Shown: positions 35,993 through 47,513, numbered from the stretch's first letter. The stretch: DNA of 64,000 nt from Winogradskyella flava (GCF_014243395.1 NZ_JACLCP010000006.1:143209-207208), one strand, 5' to 3'. The notes: generated from the letters alone by a model not told the origin. Numbers and translations are program-made.

Positions 35993-37531
35993 TTATTTTA
36001 GCATTTTAGTCAAAATTCCTAAAACACTACGAATTACGGTAGGACTTGACAATACTTTAACAATTGGGTTTTGACGTGTACTTCTTCTACGAGATGAAGA
36101 TGTTTTTCTCTTAGACTCCGCTTTTTTAAGTTCCTCTTTCTCTTTTTTTGCTTTTTCTTTAGCTTCTTCTGCCTCAGCTTGGTCTATTTTTTTGTTGAGC
36201 ATTTCATAAGCACTTTCTCTGTCAACTTCTTCATTGTATTTGCGTACTAATTTAGAATCTGCTAACAAGCTACTTAGCTCACCATCAGTCAGTACATCCA
36301 TACGGCTCATTGGTGCACGCATCATTGTTGCAGCCAATGGTGTTGGTTTTCCTTTTTCGTTTAGTGCCGAAACAAGTGCTTCACCAATACCTAATGACGT
36401 TAATACTTCAGCAGTATCGTAGTATTCTGTATCAGGATAATTTTGTGCAGTCAGCTTAATCGCTTTACGGTCTTTTGCAGTAAACGCTCTAAGTGCATGC
36501 TGAACTTTCAAACCCAATTGACTTAACACAGCCTCAGGAACATCCGTTGGGTTTTGAGTGACGAAATATAAGCCAACACCTTTACTTCGGATTAATTTTA
36601 CAATGCTTTCAATCTGATTTAATAAAGCTTTAGACGCTTCATTAAATATTAAATGCGCTTCATCAATAAACATAATCAATTCTGGTCGTCCACTATCACC
36701 TTGTTCTGGGAAAGTAGAATATATTTCAGCCAGTAAACTCAGCATAAATGTTGAAAATAACTTTGGTTTGTCTTGTATATCTGTTAATCTAATGATATTG
36801 ATATATCCACGACCATTATCATCTACGCGCAGTAAATCTTCCGTCTCAAACGATTTTTCTCCAAAAAACAAATCACCACCTTGTTGCTCAATTTCAACTA
36901 ATTTTCTTAGAATAGCTCCAGTCGAAGATGATGAAATACGACCATAAGCTTCTTCAAATTCTTTCTTACCCTCACCTGTAGCATATTGTAAAATTTTCTT
37001 AAAATCTTTAAGGTCTAATAATGGTAATTTGTTATCATCACAGTATTTGAATATTACTGAAATAATACCAGCTTGTGTTTCGGTAACACCTAAAATTCTA
37101 GAAATTAAAACAGGGCCGAACTCACTTATAGTAGCTCTCAAACGCACACCGTCTTGTTCAGACAGTGACATAACTTCTACAGGGAAAGCTTTGGCATCAA
37201 AAGATAAGCCTATTTTTTCATGACGTTCGTCAATCTTCGGATGTCCGGGACTTGGTTGAGCTAGACCACTTAAATCTCCTTTGATGTCCATCAGTAATAC
37301 TGGAACCCCTTTTTCAGATAGATTTTCTGCTAATACCTGTAATGTTTTTGTTTTTCCGGTACCAGTTGCACCAGCAATTAAACCATGTCTATTCATGGTT
37401 TTTAAAGGCACATTTACATAAGCATTTTTAATGGTTTTCCCATCTAGCATGGCAGAACCTAAAGTGATATAATCGCCTTTACTGGTATTGCCTTCAGTGA
37501 TGTGTTTAAAAAATGTTTCAGTTTTACTCAT
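35993..37531 (-). CDS. HerA-like (DUF853/YjgR) ATPase
   Basis: 512 residues. FtsK/HerA-type P-loop ATPase: Walker A GATGTGKTK (about 54-62), Walker B LIMFIDEAHLIF (about 290), the VTQNPTDVPEAVLSQLG sensor region, and a Lys/Glu-rich coiled coil with an Arg/Ser-rich basic tail at about 440-512. Members are annotated as helicase HerA-like; no nurA nuclease neighbour is present, so a DNA-end-resection role is not supported by context. First gene of the five-gene run to rluF. Confidence 0.9.
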   Translation of the reverse strand: MSKTETFFKHITEGNTSKGDYITLGSAMLDGKTIKNAYVNVPLKTMNRHGLIAGATGTGKTKTLQVLAENLSEKGVPVLLMDIKGDLSGLAQPSPGHPKIDERHEKIGLSFDAKAFPVEVMSLSEQDGVRLRATISEFGPVLISRILGVTETQAGIISVIFKYCDDNKLPLLDLKDFKKILQYATGEGKKEFEEAYGRISSSSTGAILRKLVEIEQQGGDLFFGEKSFETEDLLRVDDNGRGYINIIRLTDIQDKPKLFSTFMLSLLAEIYSTFPEQGDSGRPELIMFIDEAHLIFNEASKALLNQIESIVKLIRSKGVGLYFVTQNPTDVPEAVLSQLGLKVQHALRAFTAKDRKAIKLTAQNYPDTEYYDTAEVLTSLGIGEALVSALNEKGKPTPLAATMMRAPMSRMDVLTDGELSSLLADSKLVRKYNEEVDRESAYEMLNKKIDQAEAEEAKEKAKKEKEELKKAESKRKTSSSRRRSTRQNPIVKVLSSPTVIRSVLGILTKMLK

Positions 37532-37588
37532 CAGTCAAAAATTTGCATAAAAATAATGTAATTTTAGCCAAGTATAAAATAGAACCTT

Positions 37589-38035
37589 ATGAAGCAGTCA
37601 CTTTTAGTTTTAAGCCTTATTGTTTTAGTTAGTTTACAATCTTGTAAAGACACTGATTCTCAAATTACTTTTCATAAATCTCACGAAACTAGTCGTGCTA
37701 ATGTGCCTTTTAGTGATGCTGTTGAAACAGAAGATCTCTTATTTTTAACAGGACAAATAGGAAAGGATCATAAGAAAGGAGAGCTAGTGTCTGGTGGCAT
37801 TGAAGCTGAAACTAAGCAGGTCATAGAAAATATTAAGGATGTTTTAGAGCATCACAATTTATCCTTGGATAATGTAGTGAAGTGCACTGTGATTTTGAAA
37901 GACATTAACGATTTTCAAGCTTTTAATACTGTTTATACGACCTATTTTAAACGGAAACCAGCCAGAACAACTTTTGCTGCGTCTGGATTAGCAGGTGGTG
38001 CTAGTATTGAAATTGATGTTATTGCATCAAAATAA
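37589..38035 (+). CDS. exported RidA-family enamine/imine deaminase (lipoprotein)
   Basis: 148 residues: a lipoprotein signal with C19 (LVSLQSC) fused to a full Rid domain (about 28-148). Rid features: PFSDAVETEDLLFLTGQIG, the Asn-Val-Val segment DNVVKCTVILKDI and the catalytic Arg in RKPARTTFAASGLAGGASIEIDV. Classical RidA acts in the cytosol on 2-aminoacrylate-derived imines; the signal suggests a periplasmic or membrane location here. Not in an operon with amino-acid genes. Confidence 0.88.
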   Translation: MKQSLLVLSLIVLVSLQSCKDTDSQITFHKSHETSRANVPFSDAVETEDLLFLTGQIGKDHKKGELVSGGIEAETKQVIENIKDVLEHHNLSLDNVVKCTVILKDINDFQAFNTVYTTYFKRKPARTTFAASGLAGGASIEIDVIASK

Positions 38036-38082
38036 GGAGAAACACTTCATGCTTCTAACTTCGTACTTATAACTTTAAGACC

Positions 38083-38090
38083 TATCTTTG
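38083..38090 (+). promoter_or_regulatory. predicted -7 box (TATCTTTG) for queE
   Basis: TATCTTTG ends 6 nt before the queE ATG (38097), so the transcript would be leaderless or nearly so if this box is used. Confidence 0.5.
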
Positions 38091-38096
38091 CCAGCT

Positions 38097-38729
38097 ATGA
38101 CAAGAAGAGAACGACAACAATTAATAGATCAAGGTCATTTACTGCCTTTAATGGAAGAGTTTTATACCATTCAAGGTGAGGGCTATCATAAAGGAACAGC
38201 CGCTTATTTTGTAAGAATAGGAGGTTGCGATGTAGGTTGCCATTGGTGTGACGTAAAAGAAAGTTGGTTGCCAGAATTACATCCTGCAACCGAAACAACA
38301 AAAATTGTCGATAATGCTATAAAATATAGTGATATCATTGTAGTAACAGGTGGTGAACCCTTAACTTGGGATATGGGACCTTTGACTGAGCAGCTCAAGG
38401 CTAAAGGCGTTCAAACACATATTGAAACTTCGGGTGCTTATAAATTGACAGGTCAATGGGATTGGATATGTTTATCACCAAAAAAAATAAAACTACCAAC
38501 AGAAGAAATTTACGATAAGGCTCATGAGCTTAAATGTATCATTTATAACAAAGACGACTTTAAGTTCGCCGAAGAGCAAGCCGCCAAAGTTAATGATGAT
38601 TGTATTTTATATCTGCAGCCAGAGTGGAGTAAACGTGATAAAATGATGCCACAGATTGTAGACTATGTCATGACTAATCCTAAGTGGAAAGTATCACTTC
38701 AGACGCATAAGTATCTTAATATACCTTAA
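38097..38729 (+). CDS. queE: 7-carboxy-7-deazaguanine synthase (radical SAM)
   Basis: 210 residues from ATG 38097; an in-frame TTG at 38088 lies in the promoter box and was not chosen. Converts 6-carboxytetrahydropterin to 7-carboxy-7-deazaguanine for queuosine. The cluster-binding motif is CDVGCHWC (CX3CX2C, about 43-50), preceded by EEFYTIQGEGYHKGTAAYF; VVTGGEP is the GGE SAM-binding motif. No queC, queD or queF adjacent. A strong terminator follows. Confidence 0.95.
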   Translation: MTRRERQQLIDQGHLLPLMEEFYTIQGEGYHKGTAAYFVRIGGCDVGCHWCDVKESWLPELHPATETTKIVDNAIKYSDIIVVTGGEPLTWDMGPLTEQLKAKGVQTHIETSGAYKLTGQWDWICLSPKKIKLPTEEIYDKAHELKCIIYNKDDFKFAEEQAAKVNDDCILYLQPEWSKRDKMMPQIVDYVMTNPKWKVSLQTHKYLNIP

Positions 38730-38732
38730 TAA

Positions 38733-38760
38733 AAAACGCCTTGAGAAATCAAGGCGTTTT
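38733..38760. terminator. bidirectional intrinsic terminator (GAAA tetraloop)
   Basis: Stem AAAACGCCTTGA / TCAAGGCGTTTT closed by GAAA, 12 bp perfect, with A-tracts and T-tracts on both sides. Serves queE and the convergent DUF2911 gene. Confidence 0.92.
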
Positions 38761-38780
38761 GATAGAAAATAGTTTAGTTA

Positions 38781-39323
38781 CTATTTAGTAAACGGTACAG
38801 AAATTCTTATTTTATCCCATCCCATGTGCAAATGTGCACCATCGTCTGTAGCCTCAAAAGTCATGGAAAATGCCTCAAGTGATTCGTCTCCCATAGTTAC
38901 AGGTACAGTCACTCTAGCAACTTCATTAGATTCATCGTAGCCTCTTGTTGCCCAATTGTCAACATCAGAACTTATAATAACGGTCCATTCTTTCTCTCCA
39001 GGAATTGTAAATAGTGAGTAAGCACCAGTCGTGATGCTTTTACCTCCAAATTTCATATCTGTTAAAAATTGAATTTGCGTCGCATCATTAGCGCCAGTTC
39101 TCCATAGTTTTCCATAAGGCGCAATCTCTTTACCTACTGTTCTTCCTTTTAACTGTGGTCTGCTGTAAAATACTTTAATTAATTTGTCAGAACCTCTATT
39201 CGGAAAAGACGCTAAGTCTAATGGGCTTTTATCTAGTCCTGCAAATTTTTGAGCTTCGGCATTAAATGAAAATAGCATCATGAATGCAAATGCCAAGGTT
39301 GTGATTAGTCGTGTTGTTTTCAT
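38781..39323 (-). CDS. exported DUF2911-domain protein
   Basis: 180 residues. Signal peptide cleaved after NAEAQ (about 25). The remainder is one DUF2911 domain with characteristic VFYSRPQLKGRTVG, YGKLWRTGANDATQI, GAYSLFTIPGEKEWTVI and NWATRGYDE. Family function unknown. Monocistronic. Confidence 0.9.
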   Translation of the reverse strand: MKTTRLITTLAFAFMMLFSFNAEAQKFAGLDKSPLDLASFPNRGSDKLIKVFYSRPQLKGRTVGKEIAPYGKLWRTGANDATQIQFLTDMKFGGKSITTGAYSLFTIPGEKEWTVIISSDVDNWATRGYDESNEVARVTVPVTMGDESLEAFSMTFEATDDGAHLHMGWDKIRISVPFTK

Positions 39324-39560
39324 AATAAATAATGTGGTTTTGTTTATCGTAAAATTAAGCTTTGTTACAAGTGTTCGGTCGTAAAGAAATACTAAAATTT
39401 ACAGATTAAAAGTTAAACTAAGTATTTACGGGTCTAAGATTAAAGTATTTTACAAATAGCTTAATTAAAGTTTTAATTTAAAACTAATAGTGGTGTATAT
39501 GTTTATTATATAGAAGTTTAGTGTCATATTTGCTTTATAATTAATATAAAAATAAAAGTT

Positions 39561-41222
39561 ATGTGCGGAATAGTATGTGCGTTTGATATAAAACAGAAAG
39601 CAGAAGAATTAAGACCACAGGTCTTAGAGATGGCTAAAACCATACGTCATCGTGGACCAGATTGGAGTGGTATTTACAGTGATGATAAAGTGATAATGGC
39701 GCATGAGCGTTTGGCTATTGTAGATCCGGCTTCTGGAAAGCAACCTTTATTTAGTGAAGATAAGAAACTGATATTGGCAGCGAATGGAGAAATATATAAC
39801 CATAGAGAGTTACGTGCACAGTTTCCTGATTATAAATTCCAAACAGAAAGTGATTGTGAGGTTATCTTAGCGCTATATGACGCAAAAGGTCACGACTTCG
39901 TGGACGATATGAACGGCATTTTTGGATTTGCCATTTATGATGTAGAGAAAGACGAATACTTCGTAGCTAGAGATCATATGGGAATTATTCCACTTTATAT
40001 GGGTTGGGATAAACATGGTACCTTTTATGTCGCTTCAGAATTGAAAGCCCTTGAAGGTGTTTGCACTAAGATTGAATTGTTTCCGCCTGGTCACTACATG
40101 AGTAGTAAGGACGGAGAATTAGTAAAATGGTATAAACGTGATTGGGAAGATTATGAGGCTGTTAAAGACAACGAAACAAGCATCGCAGAAGTTAAACAAG
40201 CATTAGAAGACGCAGTACATAGACAATTAATGAGTGATGTGCCTTATGGCGTGTTGTTGTCTGGCGGACTGGATTCTTCAGTTACTTCCGCCATTGCAAA
40301 GAAGTATTCTCAAAGACGAATAGAAGCTGATGATAAGGAGCAAGCATGGTGGCCACAATTACATAGTTTTTCTGTAGGTCTAGAGGGTTCGCCAGATTTG
40401 GCTGCTGCTCAGAAAGTCGCTGATCATATTGGTACAATTCACCATGAAATTAAATTTACGATTCAAGAAGGTTTAGATGCTATTAAAGATGTCATTTATA
40501 ATATTGAAACCTATGATATCACTACGATTCGTTCGTCGACACCAATGTATCTGATGGCTAGAGTTATTAAATCTATGGGTATTAAAATGGTATTATCTGG
40601 TGAAGGGGCAGACGAAATCTTTGGAGGCTATTTATATTTTCACAAGGCACCAAATGCTCAAGAGTTTCACGAAGAAACTGTTCGTAAACTGGACAAATTA
40701 CATATGTATGATTGTCTGCGTGCCAACAAAAGCTTAATGGCTTGGGGAATTGAAGGGCGAGTACCATTTTTAGATAAAGAGTTTATGGATGTGGCGATGC
40801 GCATTAACCCAAAGGATAAAATGATCAACGGTGAGCGTATGGAAAAATGGGTGATACGTAAAGCCTTTGAAGATATGTTGCCAGAAAGTGTGGCCTGGAG
40901 ACAAAAAGAACAATTTAGTGATGGCGTGGGTTATAGTTGGATAGATACCTTAAAAGACATTGTAGAAACTGAAGTTACCGATGAACAATTGGCAAATGCT
41001 AAATTTAGATTTCCAATTCAGACACCTCAAAACAAAGAAGAGTACTATTACAGATCCATTTTTGAAAGTCATTTTCCTAGTGATGCTGCGGCATTAAGCG
41101 TACCCCAAGAAGCAAGTGTAGCATGCAGTACTGCGACAGCTTTAGAATGGGATGAAGCTTTTAAAAATATGAACGAGCCCTCTGGCAGAGCGATTGCTAA
41201 TGTGCATGATGATGCCTATTAA
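39561..41222 (+). CDS. asnB: asparagine synthase (glutamine-hydrolysing), AsnB
   Basis: 553 residues. ATP-dependent synthesis of Asn from Asp with Gln. The chosen ATG is immediately followed by Cys2, the glutaminase nucleophile (MCGIVCAFD). Class II glutamine amidotransferase domain to about 190 (IRHRGPDWSG, AHERLAIVD, ANGEIYNH), then the synthetase domain with the PPi loop LSGGLDSSVTSAI (about 235) and LSGEGADEIFGGY. A near-consensus CATATTTG box lies at 39525-39532, and a terminator follows. Confidence 0.97.
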   Translation: MCGIVCAFDIKQKAEELRPQVLEMAKTIRHRGPDWSGIYSDDKVIMAHERLAIVDPASGKQPLFSEDKKLILAANGEIYNHRELRAQFPDYKFQTESDCEVILALYDAKGHDFVDDMNGIFGFAIYDVEKDEYFVARDHMGIIPLYMGWDKHGTFYVASELKALEGVCTKIELFPPGHYMSSKDGELVKWYKRDWEDYEAVKDNETSIAEVKQALEDAVHRQLMSDVPYGVLLSGGLDSSVTSAIAKKYSQRRIEADDKEQAWWPQLHSFSVGLEGSPDLAAAQKVADHIGTIHHEIKFTIQEGLDAIKDVIYNIETYDITTIRSSTPMYLMARVIKSMGIKMVLSGEGADEIFGGYLYFHKAPNAQEFHEETVRKLDKLHMYDCLRANKSLMAWGIEGRVPFLDKEFMDVAMRINPKDKMINGERMEKWVIRKAFEDMLPESVAWRQKEQFSDGVGYSWIDTLKDIVETEVTDEQLANAKFRFPIQTPQNKEEYYYRSIFESHFPSDAAALSVPQEASVACSTATALEWDEAFKNMNEPSGRAIANVHDDAY

Positions 41223-41242
41223 TCTTTAGATTATAAAGAAAT

Positions 41243-41273
41243 AAAAAGACCAGAGAAGCTTCTGGTCTTTTTT
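41243..41273. terminator. intrinsic terminator after asnB
   Basis: Stem AAAAAGACCAGA / TCTGGTCTTTTT (41243-41254, 41261-41272) with a 6-nt loop; also usable for the convergent T9SS gene. Confidence 0.92.
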
Positions 41274-41286
41274 ATTTGCATTGTGG

Positions 41287-43743
41287 TTAGTTTTTGATGA
41301 TTTTTCTTATAGAATTATAATTGTCTCCGTTTAATCTTAAGAAGTAGACTCCTTTTTCTAAGTGTTGAATTGCTATACGTTTATCACTCTTAAAATTTTG
41401 GTTTAGAACTATTTGTCCAGATATAGATATCAACTCAATATTTCTGACTGTATTTTTAGGGTTTTCAATATTGATGAAGTCACTTGACGGATTGGGATAA
41501 ATACCAATCTCATCCGTTTCAAATTCATTTGTACTTAATAGACCGTTATACGTCAATACAACTTCATTGTTATTTCTGCATTCAACTAAATATTCTGAAA
41601 ATATACCTCCACCATCTGGATCTAATACAGATTGCGGTAAATTGCACGTTAAGATAGAGCCAGTAGTGGTCGCAATAATGAACTCTTCTCCTACTTGAGG
41701 TAGATAATCTGTGGTTATTACTTCAATATCACCATTGAAAATAGCATTTCCTTGAATACCTATATGGTCGTAAGTGATTCCTTGCGTATTTCCTGAAATA
41801 TCAACCTGAATTACTGCCGTTGTTGATGATGAATATTGGTTAATAAAGTCTAATTGTCCAATGTCATCATTTCCAGCAGATACTTTGCCATTATTCACAA
41901 AATTTGCTACTGTATTGGGAAGTCTAATGGTACCGCTATTGCCATAGATAAAACCATCTACTTCATTAGTAAGCGATTGGTCAAACCAAAATTCTGAATT
42001 GTTATTGACATGTAAAAGGCCATGATTAGTGGTGATTGCACCTATACGAACATTGATATTAGGTTCTAGTGTGGACATTTCGCCATAATTTTCAAAAATA
42101 TTATTACCAGTTCCAAAGCGTGAAATTTGAGAATTATTGCCAAAGAAGTATACGTCTCCATCCTCTCTGTTTATGAGATTACAATCGGTACCTATGCGTA
42201 AATTGCCATCTTCAAGAAAAGTGACGTTAAAAAAATTCTCAATAGTTGACTGCTCTAGTATGGATGATGGACTATTGCCTGAGATCCTAATGTTTGTAGT
42301 GTCATTGAATAGTACGCCACCTCCTCTTATGTTACAACCATCAAAATTAAAGGCACCAACAGGTGTATTATCAATAATCTGAAGATTGCTCTCCACTGGT
42401 ACATAAATATCGCCTTGCCAATTGATGACGCCATCAATAACACCTGTTAATGTGCCATTTATAGTATTGTTGCCATTAAAGTTAAGTGTGGCATTTGCAC
42501 CAACATTGTAGATGCCATCTTGATATCGTAACTGGGCAGAACCAAATCCTAATCTAAGCGTTCCTGATAATACTAAAATTTCACCATTTTGATTGAAAAG
42601 GTTTGCACCCATAATGGTTTCGTCTGAGGGATTGGGTAGCCAAGCACGAATAAGACCAAAATTATCTAATGCGGACATGGTTCCAGATGCTGAAAATGAT
42701 GCGCCATCTCCATTAAGAGCTATGACAGCGATATCTGAGTTTTCTAAATGGCTGTTACCTGCCATAACAATAGTACTGTTGGCTTCCAGATTGATAGTAT
42801 TCTCATTCACCCATTCGGCATCATTAAGCATAAAAATACTGTTGATAACGTTGACTTCAAAATTTGTGGTGAATACCCCCGTTCCATCTAGGTTGGCTAA
42901 ATTAGCATTCATGCTGCCGCTGCCAGAAAAGTCAAGAGTGGCATCACCATTAAGATTAATTTTAGCGTCCCAATTAATAGTTCCATCGAGTGCTCCTGTG
43001 ATTGTGCCACTTATATTAGTGGTATTATCGATATGTAATTCTCCATCTGAGGCAATGTTTATCGTTCCAGTATTAAGACTAATTGAAGTGTTGAAAAGTC
43101 GAAATGTTCCGTTTTGTACACTAATAAGGTTGTTATTTTCAAACTGTGACCCTATTGTGCTAACTTCAGATATGTCTTGATGTGAAACAACTATCGTTCC
43201 ATTATTAATAATGTTTGAAGGTCCGCCACCTGGATTGATGATATTTGTACCAGGTTCAGTAAATTGAATAACTCCATTCGTATTATTGGTTATTGTGGCA
43301 TTCGCATTAATACTAAATTGAGTTCCACTTTGTAAATCAATTGTACCGTTATTAGTTAAATTAATACTACTTATTTGAATAGAGCCAAAAATATTAATAG
43401 TCCCATTATTGATTAATGCGTTTGGATTGGTTCCTAATCCTGAAAGGCCTCCGCCATTCCAATTTAATGTTGCGTTTTCTTCAATAGTGCACGTGCTGTC
43501 AAAAACTAAATTATTGTTAGTGGTGAGGGAAGATGTTCCTTCTATTATTAGTGAGTTAATATTTATAGCAGAAGGTGCTATAACATCAAATCCATCAGGT
43601 ATAATAACATCGCCATCCGGCAATGGTACTTCATCTCCGCTCCAATTTTCTGGTGTAGTCCAGCTGTTGCCCGATTCGCCATCAAATGTCTGTGATTGTA
43701 ATGTAAGTGGGAGAAAAACCAATAATAGTAATAAATGTTTCAT
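41287..43743 (-). CDS. T9SS-secreted beta-helix-like repeat protein with type A sorting domain
   Basis: 818 residues. Signal peptide (1-18), then G+N+W-rich opening (NSWTTPENWSGDEVPLPDGD), followed by ~600 residues of short irregular repeats of the kind NNGTI, GTLTGVIDGVINWQGD, FNGNNTINGTL, consistent with a right-handed beta-helix. The last ~80 residues form a T9SS type A C-terminal domain (IGIYPNPSSDFINIEN, GVYFLRLNGDN, RKIIKN), which directs secretion and surface attachment. No enzymatic motif seen. Monocistronic, convergent with asnB. Confidence 0.85.
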   Translation of the reverse strand: MKHLLLLLVFLPLTLQSQTFDGESGNSWTTPENWSGDEVPLPDGDVIIPDGFDVIAPSAININSLIIEGTSSLTTNNNLVFDSTCTIEENATLNWNGGGLSGLGTNPNALINNGTINIFGSIQISSINLTNNGTIDLQSGTQFSINANATITNNTNGVIQFTEPGTNIINPGGGPSNIINNGTIVVSHQDISEVSTIGSQFENNNLISVQNGTFRLFNTSISLNTGTINIASDGELHIDNTTNISGTITGALDGTINWDAKINLNGDATLDFSGSGSMNANLANLDGTGVFTTNFEVNVINSIFMLNDAEWVNENTINLEANSTIVMAGNSHLENSDIAVIALNGDGASFSASGTMSALDNFGLIRAWLPNPSDETIMGANLFNQNGEILVLSGTLRLGFGSAQLRYQDGIYNVGANATLNFNGNNTINGTLTGVIDGVINWQGDIYVPVESNLQIIDNTPVGAFNFDGCNIRGGGVLFNDTTNIRISGNSPSSILEQSTIENFFNVTFLEDGNLRIGTDCNLINREDGDVYFFGNNSQISRFGTGNNIFENYGEMSTLEPNINVRIGAITTNHGLLHVNNNSEFWFDQSLTNEVDGFIYGNSGTIRLPNTVANFVNNGKVSAGNDDIGQLDFINQYSSSTTAVIQVDISGNTQGITYDHIGIQGNAIFNGDIEVITTDYLPQVGEEFIIATTTGSILTCNLPQSVLDPDGGGIFSEYLVECRNNNEVVLTYNGLLSTNEFETDEIGIYPNPSSDFINIENPKNTVRNIELISISGQIVLNQNFKSDKRIAIQHLEKGVYFLRLNGDNYNSIRKIIKN

Positions 43744-43926
43744 AATGTAAATTTTGTGAGTTTCTAAATTTTAATAATAAATGTTAGTTACTTACAAGGG
43801 GTTCAGGGATTTGGTGAAAGTAGTTTTGGTGACTGGTTTTAGATTCCTAGATTTTGACATTATCAGAAAATAGAACTAATTAAAGAGAATGTAATAAAGA
43901 TTTTGAAGAGAAAACCTTAAAATGCA

Positions 43927-45051
43927 TTAAACGATATTGATTTGGCTGAGTACGTGTTTTTTAAAAGCTAGTGGAGTTTTATTTGTAGCTTTTTTAAACG
44001 CGGTATAAAATGCAGATTTAGAATTAAAGCCAGCTTCAAGGCCTATTGCAGTAATTGTATATTTTGAAAACTCAGGATTCTTTAAGTAAGCTTTTGCTTG
44101 ATCCACTCTGTAACTATTTATATAATCACTGAAGTTGGTATTAAGTTCAGTCTTTATAATTCTAGATAAGTGTCCGGAACTAATATTTAGATTAGTGGCA
44201 ACACTATCTAATGTTAGGTTAGGGTCTAAGTATATCCTATTGATCTTTAATAGTTCTTCAAATGCTAGAACATGTTTGTTTCTTGTAACATCAGTCTTAG
44301 GGCTATTCATGGAAGCGCTAGTTTGTAATCTTATATTCTTGCGATCTTCAGCAATTCCGAATTTGTAAATACCTAAATAACCTAGCCAGTATATTGCTAC
44401 AGACATGCTTATCCATAAGGAGTAAAAAGATATGCCGTAGGCTATATTTTTGTAAACTAGATAGGACCATAGAAACGCTATGATAAGGAGAACAAACAAC
44501 GTTATCCTTAACCAATTTATTCGGGTGTATATAGTGTTAACATCAAAAGATTTATATCGTTTTTCATAATCAAATGACTTTTTTAATAGGTAAACGAGCA
44601 TTATGATCGTAAATATATTGGAGAAAATTTCAATGAAATTTAATGTTTTCGCAAAAAAGCTATAAAAGCTTGCATCTTCATAGTTGGTTAAGACACCAAC
44701 CCTGTAAATGATATTAAGCACTAAGAAAATTAAAAAAGGTAAAAACAGGAGTTTTTCTTTTATTGCTATTTTGTGATTTGGGTATAAAAAAGTTATAACG
44801 TAGAAATAATAAATAGGTGGAAATAATGCTGCCAGTGGCAAGTATAAGTACTGATACATTTCCGATAGGGTAACTAAACCGATATCGGGAATAAAATACA
44901 TAAGGTTGCTCAGCGTAAGACATAGAATAAGAGCCATCAAAAAATAAATACTTCTAGATCTATATTTTTTTGAAAGCAATACAACTATTACAAAGATGAG
45001 TCCTTGTATAATTCCTGCTAGTATTAGGCTGTTGTATAAGTTAAAGGTCAT
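43927..45051 (-). CDS. membrane-bound AraC-family transcriptional regulator
   Basis: 374 residues with seven hydrophobic helices in residues 8-235 and an AraC HTH domain at about 270-368 (LDSVATNLNISSGHLSRII, NTNFSDYINSYRVDQAKAYL, AIGLEAGFNSKSAFYTAFKK, TPLAFKKHV). Third such regulator in the window. A perfect 7-2-7 palindrome touches its start codon (45053-45068), suggesting autoregulation. The T9SS gene 183 bp downstream on the same strand is a possible target. Confidence 0.9.
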   Translation of the reverse strand: MTFNLYNSLILAGIIQGLIFVIVVLLSKKYRSRSIYFLMALILCLTLSNLMYFIPDIGLVTLSEMYQYLYLPLAALFPPIYYFYVITFLYPNHKIAIKEKLLFLPFLIFLVLNIIYRVGVLTNYEDASFYSFFAKTLNFIEIFSNIFTIIMLVYLLKKSFDYEKRYKSFDVNTIYTRINWLRITLFVLLIIAFLWSYLVYKNIAYGISFYSLWISMSVAIYWLGYLGIYKFGIAEDRKNIRLQTSASMNSPKTDVTRNKHVLAFEELLKINRIYLDPNLTLDSVATNLNISSGHLSRIIKTELNTNFSDYINSYRVDQAKAYLKNPEFSKYTITAIGLEAGFNSKSAFYTAFKKATNKTPLAFKKHVLSQINIV

Positions 45052-45052
45052 T

Positions 45053-45068
45053 TAATACCAAGGTATTA
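45053..45068. promoter_or_regulatory. perfect palindrome TAATACC-AA-GGTATTA at an AraC gene start
   Basis: 7-bp arms around AA, one base upstream of the ATG (45051, minus strand). Candidate operator or RNA hairpin overlapping the translation-initiation region. Confidence 0.5.
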
Positions 45069-45437
45069 TTTTATTTTCTCATTAAAAATAAAATCAAGAA
45101 AAAACCTTCCGAATCAAATAGGGTTGCTATATGATGCTGTTCTTAATAGCTTTGGCATAGGTTAAGCGTCAAGGATTATCAATAGTTTTTTTGAAAAAAG
45201 GATTGTTAAGTTACATCATTAGCGTATTATAAAATTTATAAAAGTTTGGCTATTTGAGATTGAAAAACAAGGGAATGAAAATTCAAAATTTCACATTTAA
45301 GAGATTTTGAATTTTTATAAGATTTAGAAAATATTAAAAATCATCGAAATCCATTTTAAGATGCTTTTTAGGCGATTTAAGCCGCTTTTAAGTAATTAAC
45401 AAATGTTGATAATTATCGACTTCAGCCAATAAAAAGC

Positions 45438-45468
45438 TTTCAAAAGGTGTCTTTAATTCGTATATTTG
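45438..45468 (+). promoter_or_regulatory. predicted gyrB promoter (TTTC-N19-TATATTTG)
   Basis: TATATTTG at 45461-45468 fits TAnnTTTG; TTTC at 45438-45441 is one base from the TTTG -33 element at a 19-nt spacing. It predicts a start near 45473-45476 and a leader of about 65 nt. Confidence 0.55.
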
Positions 45469-45477
45469 TTAGTATTC

Positions 45478-45505
45478 AAAAATGATACAGCAGTGTCATT
45501 TTTTT
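45478..45505 (+). terminator. terminator-like hairpin in the gyrB leader
   Basis: AAAAATGATAC (45478-45488) pairs with GTGTCATTTTT (45493-45503; one G-U) around AGCA, followed by Ts to 45505. It has the form of an intrinsic terminator but lies between the predicted gyrB promoter and its ATG at 45539. The stem is A+T-rich apart from four G-C pairs. It could attenuate, or merely protect the 5' end. Confidence 0.5.
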
Positions 45506-45514
45506 ATGCCATAA

Positions 45515-47488
<1,974 letters not shown>

Positions 47489-47513
47489 TAAATAATCCAA
47501 CTAGAAAACTAGT

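Noticed and set aside
35993..37531. HerA-like gene as part of a HerA-NurA or defence system
   Set aside because: No nuclease, Sir2 or other defence partner is adjacent; the neighbours are a lipoprotein, cupin, hydrolase and rluF.
41287..43743. Plus-strand open frames of up to 195 codons opposite the T9SS repeat gene
   Set aside because: They are antisense to a gene with signal peptide and T9SS domain and show no domain of their own.
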